From: Candidatus Poseidoniaceae archaeon
Lineage (GTDB): Archaea; Thermoplasmatota; Poseidoniia; Poseidoniales; Poseidoniaceae
DNA: 18,094 nucleotides
Assembly (NCBI GenBank): GCA_013329355.1
Contig: DUKK01000169.1
Span: 1-18,094, forward strand
Direction of reading: 5' to 3'
Shown: one piece after another, positions 8,428-15,951 of the stretch
Numbering within the stretch: position 1 is the stretch's first letter
How the letters are laid out: each line of letters starts with the position of its first letter
Notes under the pieces: model-generated
Told to the model about the DNA's origin: nothing
The model's database searches: none
Seen by the model: only the letters and a program-made list of their open reading frames with translations
Program-made: the position numbers and the translations under genes

Positions 8428-8823
8428 GTGAGAATCAGAGAAGGAAAGATTTCATCAATGGTGGTTCGATGTAGGTTTGTGTCGAATGAAGAAGTGCTCC
8501 CTGAACTCCATGAGGTTTTGGAAAAGAACTTTTCTGAATTAAAAGTTGGTGAGGAAAAGTTCCAACAGTCGTCCAAAGATGAAAGACCTACTTCACAAAG
8601 TAGCAAGCAGATAGTTTACCAACAGCGTTATTCATCTGCAGACCGTATTGAGGATATCGTAGTTAAGCCAATTAAGGCTACCAAAAAAACGCTTACTACA
8701 GGGCTCCACATTGACGAGTCTGTTGAGATTGAACTCCCTGCTGAAGCTAAAGAATTGGACATGAATACGGTTATTGAGTCTCCAACCAGCACGATCGGTG
8801 ATGACTTTGCAGTGGATTGGTAA
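8428..8823 (+). CDS. Hypothetical acidic protein
   Basis: I do not recognise this 131-residue protein. The frame opens at a GTG at 8428; an ATG at 8458 (121 residues, starting MVVRCRFVSNEE) is an equally good or better start. The first half looks helical and charged (EEVLPELHEVLEKNFSELKVGEEK). A polar, probably disordered middle (SSKDERPTSQSS) follows, then a segment with IEDIVVKPIKATKKTL and an acidic C-terminus ending DDFAVDW. There is no signal peptide or membrane helix. The opposite-strand frame is Ser-rich and looks like a shadow, which supports this strand. It sits between the divergent NAD-kinase-family gene and katG, but the regulatory site at 8835-8853 separates it from katG, so it is probably its own unit. 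Confidence 0.6.
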   Translation: MRIREGKISSMVVRCRFVSNEEVLPELHEVLEKNFSELKVGEEKFQQSSKDERPTSQSSKQIVYQQRYSSADRIEDIVVKPIKATKKTLTTGLHIDESVEIELPAEAKELDMNTVIESPTSTIGDDFAVDW

Positions 8824-8834
8824 ATGTTACTATC

Positions 8835-8853
8835 GATAATGAATATCATTATC
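8835..8853. promoter_or_regulatory. Fur/PerR-type operator upstream of katG
   Basis: GATAATGAATATCATTATC consists of perfect 8-bp inverted arms (GATAATGA/TCATTATC) around a 3-bp centre. It matches the classical 19-bp Fur box consensus at 17 of 19 positions; only two central bases differ. It ends 29 bp before the katG ATG, and a Fur-family regulator is encoded directly downstream of katG. This makes it a strong candidate operator for that regulator. Confidence 0.75.
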
Positions 8854-8860
8854 TTTATCA
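8852..8860 (+). promoter_or_regulatory. Putative katG TATA element (leaderless promoter)
   Basis: TCTTTATCA is centred about 27 bp upstream of the katG ATG, the distance expected if the transcript starts at or next to the start codon. It overlaps and directly follows the Fur-type operator, so a bound repressor would block TBP/TFB. The TATA resemblance is weak and the call rests mainly on position. Confidence 0.35.
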
Positions 8861-8882
8861 GTCTCCTTAAGTTAGTTATCCC

Positions 8883-11039
8883 ATGCAAGGATACGGTAAG
8901 ACCGGTAAAGATGTGAAGTGCCCTGTGATGCACGGATCAATGACAAATACTGACTACGGAATGGCTAATCGAGATTGGTGGCCAAAATCGCTAGATTTGA
9001 CGATTTTACACCAACACGACAAAAAATCCAACCCGATGGGAGAAAATTTTGATTATCGAAAAGAGTTCAAAGATCTCGATTATGCTGCACTAAAGAAAGA
9101 CCTGCATGATTTAATGACCGATAGTCAAGATTGGTGGCCCGCAGATTATGGGCATTATGGTGGATTTTTCATTCGAATGACATGGCACGCTGCGGGAACC
9201 TACCGCACTGGCGATGGTCGTGGCGGTGGAGGCACTGGTGCACAACGTTTTGCGCCCTTAAACAGTTGGCCAGATAACGGTAATTTAGACAAAGCACGAA
9301 GATTGCTATGGCCAATTAAGCAAAAGTATGGTAATGCGATTAGTTGGGCTGACCTGTTAATATTAACTGGTAATATCGCTATTGAATCTATGGGCGGACC
9401 CGTATTTGGCTTCGGCGGCGGCAGACCTGATATTTGGCATCCGGAGGATGATATCTATTGGGGTGCTGAAGATGAGTGGCTCGGTGATAACAGATATGGT
9501 GATACACGACAAGACCTCCAAAATCCTCTTGGTGCTGTCCAGATGGGGTTAATCTACGTTAACCCACAAGGCCCAAACGCAAATCCCGACCCATTACTTA
9601 GCGCCCAAGACATTAGAGAAACATTTTCTAGAATGGCGATGAACGATAAAGAAACAGTTGCACTGACCGCAGGTGGACACACCTTTGGTAAAGCACATGG
9701 AGCAGGTCCAGAAGATCACAAGGGTACCGAGCCTGAAGGGGCTGCGCTAGAAGAACAAGGATTTGGTTGGACTAGTGATTATGGTAGCGGAGTTGGTCGA
9801 GACACAATCACAAGCGGTATTGAAGGAGCTTGGACACCGAATCCAACTCAGTGGGACAATGGTTATTTTGATATGTTATTCAAATATGAAGATAGTTGGA
9901 TGTTAGAGAAGAGCCCTGCTGGAGCCCATCAGTGGACCCCAAGTAATCTTGATCAAGAGGACATGGCGCCAGACCCGGAAGACCCGTCGATCAAGGTTCC
10001 GACTATGATGACAACGGCTGACATGGCGATGATAAGGGACCCCGAGTACAGAAAAATCTCAAAGCATTTTCACGAAAACCCAGATGATTTTGCAGACGCA
10101 TTCGCCAGAGCCTGGTTTAAGTTACTACATCGTGACATGGGCCCAAAAGTCCGATACTTAGGGCCTGATGTTCCTGATGAAGAACTGATATGGCAAGACC
10201 CCGTAACACCCGGGCCAAATGATTACGATGTCGAAGGTGTAAAAGCAGCAATTAAAGACTCAGGACTAACGATAACTCAGATGGTTGAAACTGCTTGGGC
10301 TAGCGCTTCAACATACCGCGGATCAGATATGAGAGGTGGTGCCAATGGTGCAAGAATTAGGCTTGCTCCGCAAAAAGACTGGGAAGCCAATAAACCCGAA
10401 CAATTAGCTTCTGTTGTTCCAAAATTATCTGCTATTGCAGACAGTTTTGGAGCAAGTCTAGCTGATGTTATTGTTCTTGCCGGTAATGTTGGTATTGAAA
10501 TGGCTAGTGGCATGGATGTAACCTTCCACCCCGGACGAGGTGACGCAACTGAAGAGCAGACTGATAGTGCCTCATTCAGTGTAATGGAGCCTCTTGCAGA
10601 CGGTTTCAGGAACTTTTTGAAAACAAATTACGCCGTTACTCCAGAAGAGATGATGTTGGACAAGGCACAACTACTCGGCCTGACTGCTCCAGAAATGACT
10701 GTTCTAGTCGGTGGTCTGAGAACTCTTGGCGTAAGTTCTGATGATAGGGGATTATTTTCTTCCGACAACAACAATCTATCAAATGACTACTTTACCACAC
10801 TTCTTGACATGAGTGTCAAGTGGGAACCTACTGGTAGTAACTCATATGATGGAATTGATAGGTCAACTGGCGCCGTTCTAAGAAGAGCATCCCGAACTGA
10901 CTTAGTATTCGGCAGTAATTCACAACTAAGAGCAATTGCAGAAGTGTATGCGCAAAATGATAACGAGCACAAGTTCAAAACCGACTTTATTGCAGCGTGG
11001 ACCAAGGTAATGAATTCAGATAGATTCGACTTGGAGTAA
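8883..11039 (+). CDS. katG: Catalase-peroxidase
   Basis: Bifunctional haem enzyme that removes hydrogen peroxide by catalase and peroxidase activity. 718 residues, normal for KatG, with the duplicated N- and C-terminal peroxidase-like halves. The distal haem site is complete: Arg98, Trp101 and His102 in RMTWHAAGTYR. Tyr225 (GLIYVNPQGP) and Met251 (RETFSRMAMND) complete the Met-Tyr-Trp covalent adduct needed for catalase activity. The proximal haem ligand is His266 in TAGGHTFGKAHG. The C-terminal half retains the fold (TWAS-type segment ETAWASASTYRGSDMRGGANGARIRLAPQ in part) without the haem site. It starts with ATG and no leader is evident. It lies 10 bp upstream of a PerR-like regulator and downstream of a Fur-type box, which argues for peroxide- or metal-controlled expression. 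KatG in archaea is usually taken as acquired from bacteria. Confidence 0.98.
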   Translation: MQGYGKTGKDVKCPVMHGSMTNTDYGMANRDWWPKSLDLTILHQHDKKSNPMGENFDYRKEFKDLDYAALKKDLHDLMTDSQDWWPADYGHYGGFFIRMTWHAAGTYRTGDGRGGGGTGAQRFAPLNSWPDNGNLDKARRLLWPIKQKYGNAISWADLLILTGNIAIESMGGPVFGFGGGRPDIWHPEDDIYWGAEDEWLGDNRYGDTRQDLQNPLGAVQMGLIYVNPQGPNANPDPLLSAQDIRETFSRMAMNDKETVALTAGGHTFGKAHGAGPEDHKGTEPEGAALEEQGFGWTSDYGSGVGRDTITSGIEGAWTPNPTQWDNGYFDMLFKYEDSWMLEKSPAGAHQWTPSNLDQEDMAPDPEDPSIKVPTMMTTADMAMIRDPEYRKISKHFHENPDDFADAFARAWFKLLHRDMGPKVRYLGPDVPDEELIWQDPVTPGPNDYDVEGVKAAIKDSGLTITQMVETAWASASTYRGSDMRGGANGARIRLAPQKDWEANKPEQLASVVPKLSAIADSFGASLADVIVLAGNVGIEMASGMDVTFHPGRGDATEEQTDSASFSVMEPLADGFRNFLKTNYAVTPEEMMLDKAQLLGLTAPEMTVLVGGLRTLGVSSDDRGLFSSDNNNLSNDYFTTLLDMSVKWEPTGSNSYDGIDRSTGAVLRRASRTDLVFGSNSQLRAIAEVYAQNDNEHKFKTDFIAAWTKVMNSDRFDLE

Positions 11040-11049
11040 TGGTTGAGAA

Positions 11050-11427
11050 ATGATAGATAAATCGAAAGCTCGGCGCTCAACGCGACAGAGGAGATTGATT
11101 GTAGATGCTGTTAAACATAGTCTCAATCATCCTTCTGCAAGTGATATTTATGCGACTTTAGCTGATTCTGGTATTGGTATCGCCACCATTTATCGGCAAC
11201 TGTCGGCGTTAGTTGAGGATGGGGAAATTGGATCTGTTAAGTATCAAGGAGAAGTACGCTATGACCCAATTATTCAACCGCATGCACACATAGTTTGCTC
11301 AAAGTGCGATAAAATATGGGATGTTGAATTACCGAAGGAAATTAAAAATCTCGCACCAACAAACGGCTCGTTTGAGAAATTAGACGTTGATTTAACATGG
11401 AAAGGCGTTTGTAGCGACTGTAGATAG
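11050..11427 (+). CDS. perR: PerR-like Fur-family transcriptional regulator
   Basis: Metal-dependent DNA-binding repressor, probably peroxide-sensing. 125 residues. The N-terminal winged helix includes RSTRQRRLIVDAV and the recognition helix ATIYRQLSAL (45-54). Aligned by eye to Bacillus PerR, all five regulatory metal ligands are present: His27 (HPSASDIY), Asp72 (RYD), His78 and His80 (PHAHIVC) and Asp91 (WDVELP). The position where PerR has Asp and Fur-type proteins typically have Glu is Asp here. Four cysteines of the structural zinc site are present as Cys83-x2-Cys86 and Cys121-x2-Cys124. It begins 10 bp after katG, so the two very likely form one operon under the operator at 8835-8853, giving autoregulation. 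Fur-family membership is certain; the PerR subtype rests on the ligand pattern and context. Confidence 0.88.
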   Translation: MIDKSKARRSTRQRRLIVDAVKHSLNHPSASDIYATLADSGIGIATIYRQLSALVEDGEIGSVKYQGEVRYDPIIQPHAHIVCSKCDKIWDVELPKEIKNLAPTNGSFEKLDVDLTWKGVCSDCR

Positions 11428-11456
11428 TAAATGCAATGTTAATAATCATCTCCAAT

Positions 11457-11461
11457 GAGGT
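11457..11461 (+). promoter_or_regulatory. Shine-Dalgarno site of the SDR gene
   Basis: GAGGT lies 6 nt before the ATG at 11468. It is one of the few clear ribosome-binding sites in the window and supports this start. It suggests the SDR gene is translated from a leadered transcript, possibly read through from katG-perR, whose last stop is 40 bp upstream. Confidence 0.5.
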
Positions 11462-11467
11462 CTAAAC

Positions 11468-12145
11468 ATGCGTACTGCTGTTGTTACTGGTGCCAGTAGA
11501 GGTATTGGTTCTGAATTCGTTGTCCGACTACTCGATGATGGTTGGCGAGTGTATGCCGGTTACCGGGCTGATAAGCACCGACTGGAACTGATCGATAACC
11601 AAAATTTGTTTTGCCATAGACTTGACGTTACCGATAATAGTTCTATACGGCAATTCGTTGAAGCAGTAAATGGAAATGTAAATTTATTAATTAATAATGC
11701 TGGCGTGCCTGACGGTCGATGGAGAAATATCAAAGAAATTGATGACCAGTGGATGTTAGAGGTGTTAGACATAAATTCTGTTGGGCCGGTTCGTATGGTA
11801 AAGGAACTGTATGACAAAATGAGTCATGATTCGCTCACCACAGTAGCTATGATAAGTAGCCTAATGGGATCTATTGATGATTGTCATTCTGGTAGATCGT
11901 ATGCTTATCGAGCATCTAAAACTGCACTCAATATGCTGAGTGTGGCGATGAAAAAAGAAGCGATTAATGATAACATTTCTTTTTTAATATTGCATCCCGG
12001 GTGGGTGAAAACTAGAATGGGAGGTGAGCATGCTCCTGTTGAATTAGAAGAGAGTGTTGAGGGAATGTTAGAGCTAATTTATGCTAACTCATTGGAGGAT
12101 TCTGGCCGATTCGTCCAGTATGACGGTGTTGATTTACCTTGGTAG
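11468..12145 (+). CDS. Short-chain dehydrogenase/reductase (SDR) family oxidoreductase
   Basis: Classical SDR using NAD(P)H; the substrate is unknown. 225 residues. Visible elements: cofactor motif TGASRGIG (7-14), LDVTD (52-56) that binds the adenine ring, NNAG (76-79), Asn103 in the helix-4 segment (DINSVGP), catalytic Ser around 130-131 (MISSLMG), and Tyr147 with Lys151 in YAYRASK, followed by HPGWVKTRMGG. An arginine follows the nucleotide loop (GASR, YR), which would suit NADP, but this is weak. The length and motifs resemble the C-factor-like SDR group. It starts 40 bp after the PerR-like gene with a clear GAGGT site and overlaps the next frame by 7 bp. It could be part of an oxidative-stress transcript, but this is only suggested by position. 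Confidence 0.88.
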   Translation: MRTAVVTGASRGIGSEFVVRLLDDGWRVYAGYRADKHRLELIDNQNLFCHRLDVTDNSSIRQFVEAVNGNVNLLINNAGVPDGRWRNIKEIDDQWMLEVLDINSVGPVRMVKELYDKMSHDSLTTVAMISSLMGSIDDCHSGRSYAYRASKTALNMLSVAMKKEAINDNISFLILHPGWVKTRMGGEHAPVELEESVEGMLELIYANSLEDSGRFVQYDGVDLPW

Positions 12146-12516
12146 ACTCTGATTTACCAATAATTACCTTGGTGATAAAATCGCTTAATGATGAACATGT
12201 CAAAACTTTAACTGAGGAAAATAAGAATTTGATAAACACGCTATCGATGCTGTGCTCATTCATGTCGATTGGAGACTTTATCACCTTTGTTTATTCCAGT
12301 AAATTGGTTAATCTAATAGAAACTAAAATCGCAATTGAATTTGAAATTGGGCTATATTCTAATCATGAAATCATATTAGATATGGTTGTTACAAATAATT
12401 CTGTTACCTTAACAGATTGTCAAGATCAAAACTACCTCAGGACGATTGAATGTGCTAACAAAGAAGAGTTATTATTAAGCCTCAACCAGTGGATTATTAA
12501 TTCGCTAAATTCTTAA
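12139..12516 (+). CDS. Hypothetical protein, overlapping the SDR gene
   Basis: I do not recognise this 125-residue protein. The frame begins at a TTG at 12139, overlapping the last 7 bp of the SDR gene; in-frame TTG 12169 or GTG 12172 are alternative starts, and no early ATG exists. The protein looks like a folded alpha/beta domain: a strand (PIITLVIKSL), helices (LTEENKNLINTLSMLCSF), strands around KIAIEFEIGLY and EIILDMVVTN, and a C-terminal helix (KEELLLSLNQWIINSL). There is no signal peptide. The non-ATG start and AT-rich, Asn/Ile-rich composition lower confidence. The continuous frame filling exactly the space up to the convergent stop at 12518 favours a real gene that is translationally coupled to the SDR gene. 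Confidence 0.55.
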   Translation: MVDSDLPIITLVIKSLNDEHVKTLTEENKNLINTLSMLCSFMSIGDFITFVYSSKLVNLIETKIAIEFEIGLYSNHEIILDMVVTNNSVTLTDCQDQNYLRTIECANKEELLLSLNQWIINSLNS

Positions 12517-12517
12517 T

Positions 12518-13327
12518 TTAATAGAACAATGAGCAGCAAGTTAGCGACCCATCAGCAGCCCTGATTTCACTAAAATCAAGCGCGATGGTCTCCAATCCTA
12601 GTCCAGACAAAGTTTTCTCAACAGTAGGGTAGCCCTCTGCAATGAGGACTTTACCCCCGGGCAATCCGATGGTATTGCACCCATACGTTTCACCTTCAGG
12701 CATCCAAATTACTTCACAGCCTGCTGGAAGTTCACCAAAAGCGTCTTTTGAAATATGGCCTTTTGGTGCTAGAATGATATTGTCTGTAGGGGTCGAAGCA
12801 ATACTGGTAAGGTGTAGGGCATCTTTTGGAATGTCGATTACCCTTAGTTCATGGCCTAAATGAGATAATAAATCGCGCAGTTCATCGATGCCCAAGTCAT
12901 TGGTTCTAGTTGAGCGCCCGACAAAAAATATGTCGCCAAGACGAAGTATGTCTCCTCCATCCATCCTTGCATCACCGCTCATTCGACAAATTTGGGCACC
13001 GCCCATTTGACTGACCAAAAAATCCGCAATCGGGGGTTGCTCTTTTACTCTAGATGGATGGCCTGGAACTGGTAATAGCACATGGCCATCAATTATCACT
13101 GCTTGATCTTCCACGAATAAACAGTCTGGATGATTATGGTCTGCTGCTAGCATAGTTACTTCAATACCTGCTGATTCAAGCGCCAATTTGTACTCTAAGT
13201 GTTGACGGCGCGCTAGTTCAATGTCTTTTGGGCCGCTCCCAAAGAAATTTGCTAGCGCGGAATGGTATGAATCTGGTATGGCTCTGACCAGTGCTCTCGC
13301 TTTTTGGTCCAATCGAACCGTTGCCAT
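12518..13327 (-). CDS. Dimethylargininase (DDAH)-family amidinohydrolase
   Basis: Guanidino-modifying enzyme of the pentein fold; the closest known activity is hydrolysis of N-omega,N-omega-dimethylarginine (or arginine) to citrulline. 269 residues from the ATG at 13327, the family length. Conserved features: ARALVRAIPDSY near the start, LARRQHLEY, HPDCLFVED with Glu73 and Asp74, MDGGDILRL, RSTRTN, the catalytic His172 (ALHLTS), and the nucleophile Cys264 in the C-terminal ADGSLTCCSLFY. The frame continues upstream without a stop to an ATG at 13402 that forms a TGATG overlap with the SCO1 stop, and a GTG at 13405. That version adds about 25 residues unlike the family, so 13327 is preferred but coupling from 13402 cannot be excluded. 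It is last in the operon with the SCO1 and LVIVD genes. The exact substrate is uncertain. Confidence 0.87.
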   Translation of the reverse strand: MATVRLDQKARALVRAIPDSYHSALANFFGSGPKDIELARRQHLEYKLALESAGIEVTMLAADHNHPDCLFVEDQAVIIDGHVLLPVPGHPSRVKEQPPIADFLVSQMGGAQICRMSGDARMDGGDILRLGDIFFVGRSTRTNDLGIDELRDLLSHLGHELRVIDIPKDALHLTSIASTPTDNIILAPKGHISKDAFGELPAGCEVIWMPEGETYGCNTIGLPGGKVLIAEGYPTVEKTLSGLGLETIALDFSEIRAADGSLTCCSLFY

Positions 13328-13401
13328 GTTTAAATCGCAATGATAACCCCTCTTAATGCTTAGCCCAATACAGGAAATCAAATTCTTGAAACCGGAAAAC
13401 A

Positions 13402-14076
13402 TCACTGATCTGCTTCAGCTTCTGCAACGAGATTCAGGATATCTTCCTTTACTAAATCAATTATCCAGTCGTAATCTCCCCACCATATTCGTTGATTTCC
13501 TTTGTGATCGATTAACACTGTACCAGTAGAATGAGCAATATTGTAATCATATGTCGAAGGGTGATGGCGGGCCGAGGTATTTGATTCTGTAGTGTTTTCT
13601 TCAATCTTGAACCCAACATCAAAGTCATTCCATACTTGCGTTAAAGTTGCCATGTCTTGGGAAGATTGTTGAGTGTCTGCGACAGTCAAATGAGTCCAGT
13701 ATGATTTAGTCGACTGCTTCCATTCTTCCAATACCGTTGTGTTATCGCGCCATGGATCAACGGTAATGGTAATGAATTCAATTTTATCCAACATAGTTTC
13801 ATTTAGACTTTCGTGGATGTGCCTTAGGTTGTAAGTCACAACAGGGCAGATATCATAACAGTTAGTAAACAAAAAGGCGATTACTGTTACCTTGCCATCA
13901 GTATTCTCTTTGAAATCGTAAGTAGTATTGTCGCTTGTTAGTAATGTAAATTCAGATATTGAATTGCCTGATGTTATCAATTCCCCATGAAATATAGATT
14001 CTGTTTCGTCGCCTGAGCCGATACAGCCTGGCGTCACAAACATTATCCCCATGATCAAAACTATTGGTCTCTTCAT
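13402..14076 (-). CDS. SCO1/SenC family copper-chaperone-like lipoprotein
   Basis: Thioredoxin-fold protein of the SCO family, known for delivering copper to the CuA site of cytochrome oxidase or acting as a thiol reductase, here on the outer face of the membrane. 224 residues. An N-terminal hydrophobic signal with a lipobox-like TPGC puts the lipid-anchored residue at Cys18. The SCO metal motif CxxxC is Cys73-x3-Cys77 in TNCYDICPVV, and the third copper ligand is His182 in AHSTGTVLID. TVDPWRD around 105-111 matches the family. The Asn/Thr/Ser-rich segment around 160-170 may be an exposed loop. It is preceded by a clear GAGGGG ribosome-binding site and lies 12 bp after the LVIVD gene; its stop overlaps a possible DDAH start. 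Assignment is firm; a purely redox role is the alternative. Confidence 0.92.
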   Translation of the reverse strand: MKRPIVLIMGIMFVTPGCIGSGDETESIFHGELITSGNSISEFTLLTSDNTTYDFKENTDGKVTVIAFLFTNCYDICPVVTYNLRHIHESLNETMLDKIEFITITVDPWRDNTTVLEEWKQSTKSYWTHLTVADTQQSSQDMATLTQVWNDFDVGFKIEENTTESNTSARHHPSTYDYNIAHSTGTVLIDHKGNQRIWWGDYDWIIDLVKEDILNLVAEAEADQ

Positions 14077-14084
14077 AAGTAATA

Positions 14085-14090
14085 CCCCTC
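14085..14090 (-). promoter_or_regulatory. Shine-Dalgarno site of the SCO1 gene, overlapping the LVIVD stop codon
   Basis: On the minus strand, GAGGGG lies 8 nt before the SCO1 ATG and shares two bases with the TGA stop of the upstream gene. This supports the chosen SCO1 start and translation of both genes from one transcript. Confidence 0.55.
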
Positions 14091-15879
14091 ATATGTTTGT
14101 TCCAAGATATGGTATATCAATATCTAATTGCACTACGTAAAGGCCGGTGGAAATACAGGATGCGTAGGTAATACCGTTATGGTGTTCGACCGCCCACAAA
14201 AACGGTACCCATGAGAATTCATAGAAGTCCGATTCTAGAACTATCCCATCATCACCATGTGGTAAAAACCAGCCAATAGTGGCTTCTGCATAGGTGCCTA
14301 TTCTATCATCGGGATTGGTTGGCGAAACTAATGTTTCGACGTCTAAGATCCACAGTCCAGCATGATAGTGAGAGACATATAGTCTTCCATCCCAACCGCC
14401 ACCGTGACTCTGATCGCTAGATTCGTCGGTTACGAAAAATGCACTATCTAGATTATGTGGGGAGAATAATAGCCACTCATCTGGATCGGGGTTTATTGCG
14501 CAGTCAGCCCCGTAACAGTGGTCTTCTGCCCAGGGTATTTCCCAATCTCTGATTAGCTTTGGTTCGAATCTCAATTGGCCATCAATATATGTGTAATCTG
14601 TGGTATCTAATAAGTAAATTATTCCTGTTCCAACAGATGTGGATAATACTTCAACTGCGGCTGTAGTAATATGCACCGGTTCATCTGAATAACCTAAGTG
14701 GGACATATCAAGCATGTTAGGAAACGGTTCTGCGTAGTGGATGTATGACACCCTGCCGCCATTTTCATTACCGGTTGTGCCACTATCTGGCTGACCGTCC
14801 TCATCGAGGTCGAGGAAATCCATCCAGAGACCGACTTCCTCGGCTCGCCATCTGCACTGAACTGGATTACCTTGGCCGGTTTTACATAGTGTCGCATGAA
14901 TCGCATATTCTTCTGGAGAATTCACTGGATGTGGTACATCGGTGACGTCCCCGATACGCAATCCTGCTTCCCAGTAACTTCCATAGATGAATGTCCGCCC
15001 AAATCTCGGATCTGTTGGGTCATTACCAGGCCAAAGTTGAACTGTCATGTCATGAATATAGATCCAGCCACCTCTAGTGTGTTCCCAAGCAACTTCATAT
15101 TCGCCGACCTTGATTATTGTATGACCTAATCCAGAACCGGGGACCCCAGGAATATTCCTTGCTGCAGAGCCATCTAGGTTTAAGTGGGCTATGGTCACTC
15201 CGCCACACGCTTCATCTATTGCGTCATTACAGTTCTCATAATCAGGATTGGCAACAAATAAGTACCACTCACCATCGATCATGTGAGTATACAGATTATG
15301 GGGGCCACTGGGATGATCAACATCATACCATGAATCTACCCAAGTGGGATTTTCTTTATCTGTTACATCGATTAAAGTAACAGAAACTTGGGCTGGGTCG
15401 CTCCATTCTCCAACGTTTGGATCTGCATATCCTGGATCGATCAGTTGATTCTGCTGAACAATATACTCTCGCCCATTATATTCGATATACTTAACATCCA
15501 AAACCTGAGTATTAGGATCGTTATATTTACCTATAACAGAAGTATTTTCAGGATCTGTTACATCTACGATATGCATATCGTTCCAGCCAGCAAGATAAGC
15601 ATATGTCTCGCCATCGGGTGTTGTGGCAACTTGAACTTCTGCGTTACCATTAGTGGTCAGTGGATTGAAGTCCAGCTGTTCAATATTAGCCGTTCCAGCC
15701 ATATGTTGAGAAGCGTTTGAATGGTCGTGCCCCTCGTGCTGATAAAGTGGGTCATCATTGTCGAAGAGCGGTGATTCTGCTACCTCTCCTGATTCTTCAT
15801 CGCCAGAAAAGACAAACAATACGCTGGAGACCATGAGCAGAATCAAGAAGAATGCAAGCGCTATTTCCTTGCCCCGCAT
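14089..15879 (-). CDS. Membrane-anchored LVIVD-repeat (beta-propeller-like) extracellular protein
   Basis: Large secreted or cell-surface protein with LVIVD-type repeats, predicted to form a beta-propeller; the molecular function is not known. 596 residues from the ATG at 15879 (the frame also has an in-frame TTG at 15891). Residues about 6-25 form a single hydrophobic helix with a short charged N-terminus (MRGKEI), so it is an uncleaved anchor or signal peptide. An acidic linker follows, then a His-rich patch with His48, His51, His53 and His59 (QHEGHDHSNASQHM), a plausible metal-binding stretch. Repeats visible include MHIVDVTDPENTSVIGKY, VTLIDVTDKENP and LWILDVETL. There is an Asp-rich DLDEDGQPDSG loop of calcium-binding type. 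It is the first gene of the operon with SCO1 and DDAH, divergent from the gene at 15952. The domain call is good; the function is open. Confidence 0.8.
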   Translation of the reverse strand: MRGKEIALAFFLILLMVSSVLFVFSGDEESGEVAESPLFDNDDPLYQHEGHDHSNASQHMAGTANIEQLDFNPLTTNGNAEVQVATTPDGETYAYLAGWNDMHIVDVTDPENTSVIGKYNDPNTQVLDVKYIEYNGREYIVQQNQLIDPGYADPNVGEWSDPAQVSVTLIDVTDKENPTWVDSWYDVDHPSGPHNLYTHMIDGEWYLFVANPDYENCNDAIDEACGGVTIAHLNLDGSAARNIPGVPGSGLGHTIIKVGEYEVAWEHTRGGWIYIHDMTVQLWPGNDPTDPRFGRTFIYGSYWEAGLRIGDVTDVPHPVNSPEEYAIHATLCKTGQGNPVQCRWRAEEVGLWMDFLDLDEDGQPDSGTTGNENGGRVSYIHYAEPFPNMLDMSHLGYSDEPVHITTAAVEVLSTSVGTGIIYLLDTTDYTYIDGQLRFEPKLIRDWEIPWAEDHCYGADCAINPDPDEWLLFSPHNLDSAFFVTDESSDQSHGGGWDGRLYVSHYHAGLWILDVETLVSPTNPDDRIGTYAEATIGWFLPHGDDGIVLESDFYEFSWVPFLWAVEHHNGITYASCISTGLYVVQLDIDIPYLGTNI

Positions 15880-15951
15880 ATCTGCAGCCAATCTTTTGTC
15901 CGTTTTGACTTTATGTGATGATAGTTTGGATTTGCATATTGGGGATTCGTT

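Noticed and set aside
8364..8606. Minus-strand frame opposite the hypothetical gene at 8428
   Set aside because: Product is Ser-rich with no hydrophobic pattern; the plus-strand frame is longer and has a normal acidic composition.
11428..11467. Possible second Fur-type site between perR and the SDR gene (ATG-TTAATAA-TCAT)
   Set aside because: Only a few arm bases match and the flanks do not continue the inverted repeat.
15117..15720. Plus-strand frames inside the LVIVD gene (15117-15380 and 15388-15720)
   Set aside because: Antisense to an intact 596-residue gene with recognisable repeats and an anchor; no independent support.
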